A stretch of 6,951 nucleotides of DNA from Synechococcus sp. HW_metabat.21 (GTDB lineage Bacteria; Cyanobacteriota; Cyanobacteriia; PCC-6307; Cyanobiaceae): assembly GCA_018623875.1 (NCBI GenBank), contig JAAZUZ010000085.1, positions 1 through 6,951 of the forward strand. The letters run 5' to 3'. Made by a program: the position numbers and the translations under genes. The notes beneath the pieces are model-generated. The model searched no databases. It saw only the letters and a list, made by a program, of their open reading frames with translations, and was not told the origin of the DNA. The first letter of the stretch is position 1. Each line of letters opens with the position of its first letter. Shown one piece after another: positions 1-6,327 of the stretch.

Positions 1-321
1 GAGCTCGTCGGTCACCTCAGTGATCCGGTCGAGGCAAGCGTTCAGCAGTGCGGCCGCTTCATAGCGGGTCATCGCACGGTTGCCGCGGAAGCTGCCGTTG
101 GGGTAACCAGCGACGCAGCCGTAGCGCTCGATCAGGTTGCTCAGTGCCTGATATGCCCAGTCGGTGGGCTGCACGTCAGAGAACTGAGTGATGGAGGTGA
201 CCTGGTCCTGGGTGCTGTAAGCGCTCAGGCCAGCGATGTTGACGTCAGCGGCGTTTGCAGCAACAGGAGCCAGAAGGCCCAAGGCTGCAGGCGCCAGAAG
301 AAGCTTCTGGAACAGTTTCAT
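1..321 (-). CDS. SLH-domain outer-membrane porin (OprB/iron-uptake porin type), N-terminal part only
   Basis: Reading the minus strand from an ATG at 321 gives 107 open codons to the window edge, so the gene is cut off at its C-terminal side. Residues 1-24 form a signal peptide (MKLFQK, a hydrophobic LLLAPAALGLLAP core, cleavage near AANA-AD). Residues of roughly 45-100 form one S-layer homology domain, with the typical FSDV..TDWAYQAL, GCVAGYPNGSFRG and AMTRYEAAALLNACLD blocks. In known cyanobacterial porins this periplasmic SLH domain anchors the outer membrane to peptidoglycan and a C-terminal OprB-like barrel follows. That barrel is outside this window, so porin identity is inferred from the N-terminal layout. 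The substrate cannot be read; relatives carry ions, iron or small solutes. A GAGGA Shine-Dalgarno lies three bases before the ATG. The gene is divergent from the DUF2808 gene, and the shared gap holds candidate regulatory elements. Confidence 0.9.
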   Translation of the reverse strand, partial: MKLFQKLLLAPAALGLLAPVAANAADVNIAGLSAYSTQDQVTSITQFSDVQPTDWAYQALSNLIERYGCVAGYPNGSFRGNRAMTRYEAAALLNACLDRITEVTDEL

Positions 322-336
322 TGGTCCTCACACCAA
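321..336 (-). promoter_or_regulatory. Hairpin presenting the porin Shine-Dalgarno in its loop
   Basis: On the minus strand, TTGGT (336-332) and ACCAA (325-321) are perfectly complementary and enclose the loop GTGAGG, which contains the GAGG ribosome-binding sequence. The last A of the 3' arm is the A of the porin ATG. A 5-bp stem is weak and could arise by chance. It overlaps an 8-base element that can pair further upstream (393-400), so it is one arm of a possible two-state leader. What is seen is the complementarity; any control of translation is inference. Confidence 0.3.
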
Positions 337-400
337 AGAGGAGAGATGCCCCGAATGGAGCTGGTTAAAAGTTAGCCGTCAGAAAATTACCATTTGGTGT
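330..400 (-). promoter_or_regulatory. Porin 5' leader with long-range 8-bp complementarity
   Basis: On the plus strand, ACACCAAA (330-337) and TTTGGTGT (393-400) are exact reverse complements separated by 55 bases. In a porin transcript starting upstream of 400, these arms could pair. That would use up the 5' arm of the SD hairpin at 321-336 and leave the GAGG free. The upstream arm also lies inside a local dyad (ACCATTTGGT, 389-398), giving a third competing fold. An 8-bp match in about 100 bases has perhaps a one-in-ten chance of being accidental, so this is tentative. Confidence 0.25.
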
Positions 401-404
401 AATT
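385..404. promoter_or_regulatory. Nested inverted repeat upstream of the porin (possible operator)
   Basis: AATTAC (385-390) and GTAATT (399-404) form a perfect 6-bp dyad with an 8-base spacer. A second, offset dyad, ACCA-TT-TGGT, sits inside it at 389-398. The element is AT-rich compared with its surroundings and lies 64-83 bases upstream of the porin ATG. That placement suits either a protein-binding operator near the promoter or part of a structured leader RNA. It does not match the Fur, NtcA or HLR1 consensus well enough to name a regulator. Confidence 0.3.
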
Positions 405-456
405 CGCGCCAGCTGGATGTGTTTCAGGCCACACCGCAAGATGTTAGTTGACCGGC

Positions 457-508
457 CTTAATTATCTCTTGGCTGATCGTTAACCCAGCGTTAACCCAAG
501 GTTTCAAT
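457..508. promoter_or_regulatory. Pho-box-like array of 11-bp-phased TTAA repeats
   Basis: Five 8-base units start exactly 11 bases apart at 457, 468, 479, 490 and 501: CTTAATTA, CTTGGCTG, GTTAACCC, GTTAACCC and GTTTCAAT. Every unit has TT at positions 2-3, and the third and fourth units are identical (CGTTAACCCA at 478-487 and 489-498). The cyanobacterial PhoB orthologue SphR is reported to bind tandem PyTTAAPyPy(T/A) units with 3-bp spacers, which is this period; the first unit fits fully and the two identical ones partly. The array lies 56-107 bases upstream of the DUF2808 start and 136-187 bases upstream of the porin start, so either or both could be controlled. A weak -10-like TAACAT reads toward the porin at 446-441, ten bases beyond the array. 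Other OmpR-family regulators also use 11-bp direct repeats. Confidence 0.45.
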
Positions 509-563
509 TAAGTGATGATGTCTGGACTCCAGGCTCGTTTCTGTCTCAGATTAAGCTTCTGGG

Positions 564-1151
564 ATGGGAAACATCTATCGCTTCCAAACCTCTGCGAAGC
601 GTTTGGCAGTCGGGCTTGTCTCTGCTGTGAGTGTTCTTGCAGCTCCGCTGTGCACCCTGCCTGCACTGGCTGAAGGTGGTAGTAGCTCGGGGTTTGAATT
701 TCGCTGGAACAACGACCGCGATTTCCGCAAGCTCTACTACTCGACCTCATCGACCCGCTCAGGCTCACGTGCTGATTACTACTTGATCCTGGGGCCTAAA
801 GATCGCAAGACGGCTTTGATCAAGCTGGCGGTCTCTGTGCCGGATTACTTCGATGCTGAGATCGAACCCAAGAACGTCGAGGTGTGCCGGATGCAGCGCG
901 GCGGCACCTTGAAAAAGACCACCTGCCTTGAAGTGATCCCCGCAACCGTTGAGGTCAGTGGCGATGGCACCGCGATCGAGGTCTTCCCTGAGCGCCCCGT
1001 CCCCGTCGGCGGGACCATTGGCCTTCACCTTGAGATCTACAACCCAGACGCTGGGATGTATCAGTTCAACGCCTTGGGTCAGGCTCCTGGTGCCGTGCCG
1101 ATCTCGGGCTATCTCGGCAGCTGGGTGGTCGAGGTGGCTCCCGACGAGTAG
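564..1151 (+). CDS. Secreted DUF2808-domain protein
   Basis: This 195-residue protein has an N-terminal signal peptide: positively charged start (R6, K12, R13), hydrophobic segment about 14-31, and likely cleavage after PALA at residue 36. The mature part matches the cyanobacterial DUF2808 pattern: YYLILGPKDRK (72-82), LAVSVPDYFDAEIEPKNVEVC (88-108), then PVPVGGTIGLHLEIYNP (145-161) and a C-terminal GYLGSWVVEV (182-191). Cys108 and Cys121 could form a disulfide in the periplasm. The family has no established function. The ATG at 564 is the first start in this frame, because an in-frame TAA lies at 552-554. No clear Shine-Dalgarno precedes it. The gene is divergent from the porin and shares its upstream region, so co-regulation in envelope or nutrient response is possible. 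The family call is confident; the role is unknown. Confidence 0.85.
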   Translation: MGNIYRFQTSAKRLAVGLVSAVSVLAAPLCTLPALAEGGSSSGFEFRWNNDRDFRKLYYSTSSTRSGSRADYYLILGPKDRKTALIKLAVSVPDYFDAEIEPKNVEVCRMQRGGTLKKTTCLEVIPATVEVSGDGTAIEVFPERPVPVGGTIGLHLEIYNPDAGMYQFNALGQAPGAVPISGYLGSWVVEVAPDE

Positions 1152-1301
1152 TCGGTTCAGCGTCAAGGACGTATCCATCGGCGAAAAGGAGGACGCATCG
1201 CGCTCGTTGTCCACCCCTTGCGTCGAAAATCTCTGAATTGGGCTGCCATCTGGCCCCCTTCTGGTTAGATCTGTGGATAAGCGCGTCTTGTATCAGGGGC
1301 C

Positions 1302-2528
1302 ATGGGCCATCACCAGGTATTGATCGTGGGCGGTGGTGCCGCCGGAATCACGGTGGCGGCCCGCCTCAAGAAATCCCGACCGGCCCTGGATATCGCCATC
1401 CTGGAGCCCTCCAGCGATCACTACTACCAACCGGGTTGGACCCTGGTGGGTGGCGGGGTCTTCAGCCTCGAGCAGACCCGCCGCAATGAGGCCAGCCTGA
1501 TCCCTGCTGGCGTCACCTGGATTCGAGAGTCCGTGGCGGGTTTCGCGCCTGAGAGCAACAGCGTCAGCACGAGCGGCGGCCAAACCATCAGTTACGACGC
1601 GCTCGTCGTGGCCACCGGCATGAAGCTCAACTGGGATGCCATCAAGGGCCTCCCTGATGCCCTAGGCAAAGGCGGGGTTTGCAGTAACTACTCCAAGGAT
1701 TTCGCGGCCTACACCTGGGAGTGCATCCAGAACTTCAAGGGCGGTAACGCAGTCTTCACCTGCGCCCCGATGCCCATCAAGTGCCCCGGGGCGCCCCAAA
1801 AGATCGCCTATTTGGCCGACGACGCCATTAAGCGCGATCCAGCGATCGCTGCCAAAAGCAAGGTCATCTACGCCACGGCCACCCCAGGAATCTTTGGGGT
1901 TCCGACCTATGCGGCCCCCCTGCGGGAGGTGGTCGCGCGCAAGGGCATCGATGCCCGCTATTCCCACACCCTGATCGAAGTCCGTCCCGACAGCAAAGAG
2001 GCGGTCTTCAAGGTCAGCAAAGACGGTGAAGAGCCCCGCGAGGAGGTCATCAACTACGCGCTTCTGCACGTCACCCCGCCGATGGCGGCCCCCGACGTCG
2101 TCGCCCAAAGCCCCCTGGCTGCCTCCAGTGGTTTTGTTGAGGTCGGCAAGCACAACCTCCAGCACGTTCGTTTCCCGAACGTCTTCGCCATTGGCGATGT
2201 CAGCGGAATGCCCAACTCCAAGACCGCGGCCGCCGTTCGCGGTCAGGCCCCTGTGCTGGTGACCAACTTGCTCGCCCAGCTCGAGGGCGGCCAGGGTCAG
2301 GGTTCCTACGACGGTTACAGCTGCTGCCCGCTGATCACCGGCTACGGCAAGACGATCATGGCCGAGTTCAACTACGAGCAGCAGCCCGTTCCCTCCTTCC
2401 CCCTGGATCCCACCAAGGAACGCTGGAGCATGTGGGTCATGAAGACCGCGGTCTTGCCCTGGGTCTATTGGAACCGGATGCTCAAGGGCGGTGACCACGA
2501 GCGTCGCTTTATCCCTGGTGTGAAGTAG
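1302..2528 (+). CDS. sqr: Sulfide:quinone oxidoreductase, type II (FAD flavoprotein)
   Basis: The enzyme oxidises sulfide to a persulfide or polysulfide and passes two electrons through FAD to the quinone pool (plastoquinone in a cyanobacterium). It acts as a peripheral membrane protein. The 408-residue product has an N-terminal dinucleotide-binding loop VLIVGGGAAG (6-15), the YYQPGWTLVGGG block (41-52) typical of type II SQRs, a second FAD contact FAIGDVSGMPNSKTAAA (295-311), and an amphipathic C-terminal segment around PWVYWNRMLKGG (386-397) suited to membrane contact. The redox cysteines are Cys161 in IKCPGAPQK and Cys342 in YSCCPLITGYG, in the contexts I remember for human SQOR. Cys341 is an extra neighbour. 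Type II enzymes usually serve sulfide detoxification rather than sulfide-driven photosynthesis. The stop overlaps the GTG of the next gene by one base. The start ATG follows AGGGGCC. Other NDH-2-like flavoproteins are unlikely given both cysteine motifs. Confidence 0.9.
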   Translation: MGHHQVLIVGGGAAGITVAARLKKSRPALDIAILEPSSDHYYQPGWTLVGGGVFSLEQTRRNEASLIPAGVTWIRESVAGFAPESNSVSTSGGQTISYDALVVATGMKLNWDAIKGLPDALGKGGVCSNYSKDFAAYTWECIQNFKGGNAVFTCAPMPIKCPGAPQKIAYLADDAIKRDPAIAAKSKVIYATATPGIFGVPTYAAPLREVVARKGIDARYSHTLIEVRPDSKEAVFKVSKDGEEPREEVINYALLHVTPPMAAPDVVAQSPLAASSGFVEVGKHNLQHVRFPNVFAIGDVSGMPNSKTAAAVRGQAPVLVTNLLAQLEGGQGQGSYDGYSCCPLITGYGKTIMAEFNYEQQPVPSFPLDPTKERWSMWVMKTAVLPWVYWNRMLKGGDHERRFIPGVK

Positions 2529-3037
2529 TGGCTGACCTTCTCGTCCTGGCCGCGAGCAACGGGGAAAACCTCAAGTTGGCGGAACGCTTTGCGGCGACTG
2601 CCCGAAGCCAAGGCCGCAGCGCTGAGGTGCTGGACCTGACTGCTGTTGATCTGCCGCTGTTTACGCCGCGGGCCCAGGAGAAGGGCACCCCGGCGGCTTT
2701 GGCTGCTCTCCAGCAGAAGCTCATGGATACCCCTCGCTGGGTGATCTGCGCCCCGGAATACAACGGCTCGATTCCGCCGGTGCTCACCAGCGCCATCGCC
2801 TGGCTCTCGGTCCAGGGAAGTGACTTTCGTGCGCTCTTCAACGGCCGGCCCGTGGTGATCGCCACCCACTCAGGCGGCGGTGGCACCACGGTGATGACCG
2901 CCCTGCGCCTCCAGCTGGCGCACTTGGGTGCCCACGTCGTTGGCCGTCAGCTGGTCAGCAACGCCAACCACCCGGCCAAGGACGACAGCATTGCGGACCT
3001 GCTCGTCAGACTGGAGACGCTTCAAGCCCCCCGGTAA
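2528..3037 (+). CDS. NAD(P)H-dependent FMN/quinone reductase-like flavoprotein
   Basis: This 169-residue protein has the flavodoxin-like fold of the NADPH-dependent FMN reductase family (PF03358). A phosphate-binding loop ASNGENLKLA (9-18) follows the first strand, then come the family signature CAPEYNGSIPPVL (74-86), which packs against the flavin, and THSGGGGT (113-120). Members reduce FMN, quinones, azo compounds or chromate with NAD(P)H, usually in the cytosol; the true substrate cannot be read here. The start is a GTG whose G is the last base of the SQR stop (TAGTG), and the stop overlaps the next ATG (TAATG). The gene is thus probably translated by coupling within a three-gene operon. 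Its place between SQR and a pirin points to quinone or electrophile redox balance, which is inference. Confidence 0.82.
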   Translation: MADLLVLAASNGENLKLAERFAATARSQGRSAEVLDLTAVDLPLFTPRAQEKGTPAALAALQQKLMDTPRWVICAPEYNGSIPPVLTSAIAWLSVQGSDFRALFNGRPVVIATHSGGGGTTVMTALRLQLAHLGAHVVGRQLVSNANHPAKDDSIADLLVRLETLQAPR

Positions 3038-3729
3038 TGCCCCCGCTGTTGCGCCCTGCAGCTGAGCGTTTTCACAGCCAGCTCGATTGGCTCGACAGCT
3101 GGCATAGCTTTTCTTTCTCGAGCCACTACGACCCGGCCTGGATGGGCTTTGGTCCCCTGCGTGTCATTAACGACGACGTCATTGCCGCGGGGAAGGGGTT
3201 CGGCATGCACCCGCACCGGGACATGGAGATCATCACGGTGATGGTCGAGGGGGAGTTGCACCACCGCGATTCCATGGGCCACGCCGAGGTGCTGCGCGCC
3301 GGTGAAGTGCAGCGCATGAGTGCAGGGACCGGTGTCGTCCATAGCGAGGTCAACGGTGGGGAGTCCCCTTGCCGTCTGCTGCAGATCTGGATCGAACCGG
3401 CTTCCGCCGGCATCGCCCCGGCTTACGAGCAGAAACCCTTCGCCCTGCAGCAGGGCTGGACCCCCCTGATCGATCCGGACGCTGCCGGTGAGGCGATGGC
3501 GATCCATCGGCCCGTGCGGCTCTGGCGGGCCCAGGTGGACGCCGGAACCCAACTGCCTTGGCCCGCTAGCGGCAGCTGCGCGAGTTGGATGCAGATCATC
3601 AACGGTGGCTTGGCGTCTCCCCAGCCCCTATCCCGCGGCGATGGCCTGGGCCTGGCGGCCGGTGAGGCCCCGCACTCCCTCGAGGCCGGAGCAGAGGGGG
3701 TGGATCTGCTGCTCTTTGAACTGAGTTAG
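3037..3729 (+). CDS. Pirin family protein (YhhW-type bicupin, possible quercetinase)
   Basis: The 230-residue product is a two-domain cupin of normal pirin length. The N-terminal domain (about 1-125) has the pirin blocks HSFSFSSHYDP (23-33), GFGPLRVINDD (37-47), GMHPHRDMEIIT (56-67) and MSAGTGVVHSE (94-104). The expected metal ligands are His58, His60, His102 and Glu104, almost the same numbering as in E. coli YhhW. The C-terminal domain (about 126-230) lacks an equivalent ligand set, as is usual. Bacterial pirins bind iron or another divalent metal, and some cleave the flavonol quercetin; others act as redox-linked regulators. The ATG overlaps the preceding stop by one base (TAATG), so it closes the coupled unit with SQR and the flavoprotein. 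Family assignment is firm; the in vivo substrate is unknown. Confidence 0.9.
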   Translation: MPPLLRPAAERFHSQLDWLDSWHSFSFSSHYDPAWMGFGPLRVINDDVIAAGKGFGMHPHRDMEIITVMVEGELHHRDSMGHAEVLRAGEVQRMSAGTGVVHSEVNGGESPCRLLQIWIEPASAGIAPAYEQKPFALQQGWTPLIDPDAAGEAMAIHRPVRLWRAQVDAGTQLPWPASGSCASWMQIINGGLASPQPLSRGDGLGLAAGEAPHSLEAGAEGVDLLLFELS

Positions 3730-3794
3730 CGGGACACGCGCGGCTGTGTTCTGCGTTGCGACACGGATCTGCCGTTGCGGTGAGGCTTGGGCAC

Positions 3795-4037
3795 ATGACC
3801 CTGTTGCGTTCTTTTCCCGTGGAATTCCGGCTAACGGATCGAGGCGGCGAGCCCCATCCGGTGCTTGATGACCTGTTTGAGAGCGTGGAGCTGGCCCAGA
3901 GCACCGCACTGGCTTGGCTGGTCCACCAGGGCCTGATTGATCCAGCCTTCCCCGCGGAGCTGCAGGACCAATTGATGAGCCAGTTCGTGGGCCTTGAGCG
4001 CCGCACCCCCAGTGGCGACTGGCGCACCCTGCGCTAA
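3795..4037 (+). CDS. Hypothetical 80-residue protein upstream of glnN
   Basis: I do not recognise this family. The frame is open from a TTG at 3756, but the ATG at 3795 is a better start: it follows a GAGG at 3782-3785 and removes an unconvincing N-terminus. The product begins MTLLRSFPVEFRLTDRGG and is soluble, with no signal peptide or membrane segment. The middle (about 20-45, PVLDDLFESVELAQSTALAW) looks helical and acidic, and the tail is basic (ERRTPSGDWRTLR). It lies 65 bases after the pirin and 48 bases before the glnN ATG on the same strand, so it could be cotranscribed with either. Its codon use resembles its neighbours, which favours a real gene over a chance frame. A small partner or regulator of GlnN is possible but is only a guess from position. 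Confidence 0.6.
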   Translation: MTLLRSFPVEFRLTDRGGEPHPVLDDLFESVELAQSTALAWLVHQGLIDPAFPAELQDQLMSQFVGLERRTPSGDWRTLR

Positions 4038-4085
4038 CCGGCAGGCCGTCGCCGATGATGGTGTCACCCCGATACCAAAGTGGCC

Positions 4086-6254
4086 ATGCCAAGCGCTGAG
4101 CGTTTTGCTGCCCTGCAGACCATTCAGCGGCGCAAGCCCGCTGCGGTGACCAAGCCTTCAGCCCTCCATGAGATCTGGGCTGATGACGTCTTCACCCTGG
4201 CTCGGATGAAGGAGGCCCTGCCTCGCCAGGTGTTCAAGTCGCTTCAGAAAACCATCCGTGAAGGTGGTGCGATCGACCCGTCCATCGCCGACTCCGTGGC
4301 GAATGCGATGAAGGACTGGGCGACCAGCCGCGGCGCCCTCTACTACTCCCACGTCTTCTATCCGCTCACCAACCTGACCGCGGAGAAGCACGACGGTTTC
4401 ATCACCCCGAAGAGTGATGGCCGTGCCATCACCGCCTTCACCGGCAAGCTGCTCGTACAGGGTGAGCCCGACGGCTCCTCCTTCCCGAACGGTGGCCTGC
4501 GCTCCACCTTCGAGGCCCGCGGCTACACCGCCTGGGACGCCACCAGCCCGGCTTGGCTGATGCGCACCCCCAATGGGGTCACCCTCTGCATTCCCACGGT
4601 CTTCGTCTCCTGGACCGGGGAAGCCCTCGACAAGAAGACCCCGCTGCTGCGCTCGAACGCAGCCGTGAACCGCCAGGCCCGCCGGGTGCTGCAACTGCTC
4701 GGCGAGACCGAGATCGCCCCGATCAACTCCAGCTGCGGCGCCGAGCAGGAGTACTTCCTGGTGGACAACGCCCTGATGGCGCTCCGCCCTGACCTGCAGC
4801 TCTCCGGTCGCAGCCTGTTTGGCGCGCCTCCGGCCAAGGGGCAGCAGTTCGACGACCACTACTTCGGCGCCATCCCCGAGCGGGTTCAGGTGTTCATGCA
4901 GGACGTCGAGGACCAGCTCTACCGCCTGGGTGTTCCCGCGAAGACCCGCCACAACGAGGTGGCCCCAGGCCAGTTCGAGATTGCTCCGGTGCACGAGGCC
5001 GCCAACGTTGCGACCGATCACCAGCAGCTGATCATGACTGTGCTCAAGAGCACGGCCAAAAAGCACGGCTTCACCTGCCTGCTGCACGAGAAGCCCTTCG
5101 CCGGCGTCAACGGCAGCGGCAAGCACGTCAACTGGTCCATCGGCAACAGCACCCAGGGCAACCTGCTGGACCCCGGCAGCACTCCCCACGAGAACATGCA
5201 GTTCCTGCTGTTCTGCGGGGCTGTGATCCGTGGCGTTCACCAGTTCGGCCCGCTGATGCGTGCTGCGATTGCGACCGCCAGCAATGACCACCGCCTCGGC
5301 GCCAACGAGGCACCGCCGGCGATCATCTCGGTCTACCTCGGTAGCCAGCTCGAGGACGTCTTCAACCAGATCAAGGCCGGTCAGCTCAAGAGCTCGGCCA
5401 CCGGCGGAATGATGCGTCTGGGCATCGACAGCCTGCCGGAATTCCCCAAGGACGCCGGCGACCGCAACCGCACCTCCCCCTTCGCCTTCACCGGCAACCG
5501 CTTTGAGTTCCGCGCCGTGGGCTCCGGTCAATCCGTGGCCGGTCCCCTGGTGGTGCTGAACACGGTTCTGGCTGATTCTCTGGCCTGGATTGCCGATCAG
5601 CTGGAGGCCCGCACCGCCAAAGGTGAGAGCGTGGAGCAGGCCAGCATGGCCGTGCTGCAGCAGGTCACCAAGGAGCACGGCAGCGTGATCTTTGGCGGCG
5701 ACGGCTACTCCAGCGAGTGGCATGAGATGGCTGTCAAGGAGCGCGGTCTGGAGAACCTGCGCACCACCGCGGATGCCCTGCCGGTGCTGCAGCGTCCCGC
5801 CATCCGCGACCTCTTCTCCCGCCACAACGTGCTCAGCCCCGTTGAGCTGGAGAGTCGCTTCGAGGTGTACTCCGAGCAGTACTGCCTGGCGATTGAGGTG
5901 GAGGCCCGCCTGGCGGTGCGGATCGCCCGCACCCAGCTCTACCCCGCCGTCAGTGCCTACCTGGGCGAGCTGGCCGGCTCCCTGCAGGAGCAGGAGGCCA
6001 TTGGCCTGACGCCGTCGAAGGCAATTGCGCAGCAGATTGCCCTGCTGAACCAACGCTTGCTGGACCGCGCCACTGTTCTGGAGAACGCCCTGGGCAACGC
6101 GCCCCACGGCGCCGAGGCCCACATGCGCCATTGCGCCGATCAGCTGATGGTGCGCATGGGCGAGCTGCGGGAAGCCGCCGATGCCCTGGAGGTGCTGGTG
6201 GATGACACCGCCTGGCCCCTGCCCACCTACCAGGAGATGCTGTTCTGCCGTTGA
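4086..6254 (+). CDS. glnN: Glutamine synthetase type III (GlnN)
   Basis: GlnN joins ammonium to glutamate with ATP to make glutamine, feeding the GS-GOGAT cycle in the cytoplasm as a large homo-oligomer. The product is about 722 residues, the usual size of GSIII and far longer than GSI (about 470). Counting from the alternative GTG at 4080, motifs are the GSIII-specific FPNGGLRSTFEARGYTAWD (135-153), metal-site GAEQEYFL (220-227), NEVAPGQFEIAP (292-303), nucleotide-site KPFAGVNGSGKHVNWS (338-353), RLGANEAPPAIIS (405-417) and NRTSPFAFTGNRFEFRAVGS (463-482). All look intact, so the enzyme should be active. GTG at 4080 and ATG at 4086 are in frame and differ by two residues; I prefer the ATG, but neither has a good Shine-Dalgarno. 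In other cyanobacteria GSIII is often induced by nitrogen starvation through NtcA; no GTA-N8-TAC is visible directly upstream. A strong terminator follows 40 bases after the stop. Confidence 0.95.
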   Translation: MPSAERFAALQTIQRRKPAAVTKPSALHEIWADDVFTLARMKEALPRQVFKSLQKTIREGGAIDPSIADSVANAMKDWATSRGALYYSHVFYPLTNLTAEKHDGFITPKSDGRAITAFTGKLLVQGEPDGSSFPNGGLRSTFEARGYTAWDATSPAWLMRTPNGVTLCIPTVFVSWTGEALDKKTPLLRSNAAVNRQARRVLQLLGETEIAPINSSCGAEQEYFLVDNALMALRPDLQLSGRSLFGAPPAKGQQFDDHYFGAIPERVQVFMQDVEDQLYRLGVPAKTRHNEVAPGQFEIAPVHEAANVATDHQQLIMTVLKSTAKKHGFTCLLHEKPFAGVNGSGKHVNWSIGNSTQGNLLDPGSTPHENMQFLLFCGAVIRGVHQFGPLMRAAIATASNDHRLGANEAPPAIISVYLGSQLEDVFNQIKAGQLKSSATGGMMRLGIDSLPEFPKDAGDRNRTSPFAFTGNRFEFRAVGSGQSVAGPLVVLNTVLADSLAWIADQLEARTAKGESVEQASMAVLQQVTKEHGSVIFGGDGYSSEWHEMAVKERGLENLRTTADALPVLQRPAIRDLFSRHNVLSPVELESRFEVYSEQYCLAIEVEARLAVRIARTQLYPAVSAYLGELAGSLQEQEAIGLTPSKAIAQQIALLNQRLLDRATVLENALGNAPHGAEAHMRHCADQLMVRMGELREAADALEVLVDDTAWPLPTYQEMLFCR

Positions 6255-6294
6255 GCCACGGGCCTAGGGCTCGTCAACAGTTCTGATTGCAACC

Positions 6295-6319
6295 AAGCCG
6301 GCCTTTGGGCCGGCTTTTT
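6295..6319 (+). terminator. Intrinsic terminator of glnN
   Basis: AAGCCGGCC (6295-6303) and GGCCGGCTT (6308-6316) form a perfect 9-bp GC-rich stem with a TTTG loop. A run of five T (6315-6319) completes a classic Rho-independent terminator, 40 bases after the glnN stop. On the minus strand the same stem is not followed by a T run, so it mainly stops plus-strand transcription. The converging small minus-strand gene ends only 9 bases further on. Confidence 0.92.
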
Positions 6320-6327
6320 CATGGTCG

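Noticed and set aside
236..451. A 71-codon plus-strand frame across the porin start and the gap
   Set aside because: Its first part is antisense to the porin signal peptide, and the rest covers the regulatory gap; no ribosome-binding site or plausible protein.
1238..1256. A GGGC...GCCC stem before SQR as a terminator or attenuator
   Set aside because: It has only four base pairs and no T run follows, so it is too weak to call.
1842..1849. A single HIP1 palindrome GCGATCGC inside SQR
   Set aside because: One copy in about 7 kb is close to chance at this GC content, so it is not evidence for a HIP1-rich genome.
1662..2498. A 278-codon open frame on the minus strand opposite SQR
   Set aside because: This is the same kind of shadow frame; the plus strand encodes a complete SQR with all motifs, and the antisense product has no domain or signal.
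4061..4075. A possible NtcA site before glnN, GTG...TAC
   Set aside because: The half-sites are 9 bases apart and the first is GTG, not GTA; the consensus is GTA-N8-TAC, so it does not qualify.
4158..6131. A 657-codon open frame on the minus strand opposite glnN
   Set aside because: It is antisense to an intact GlnN. Its composition (rich in Gly, Ala, Val, Leu, Gln, His) has no recognisable domain, as expected when a high-GC gene with GC-biased third positions is read backwards.
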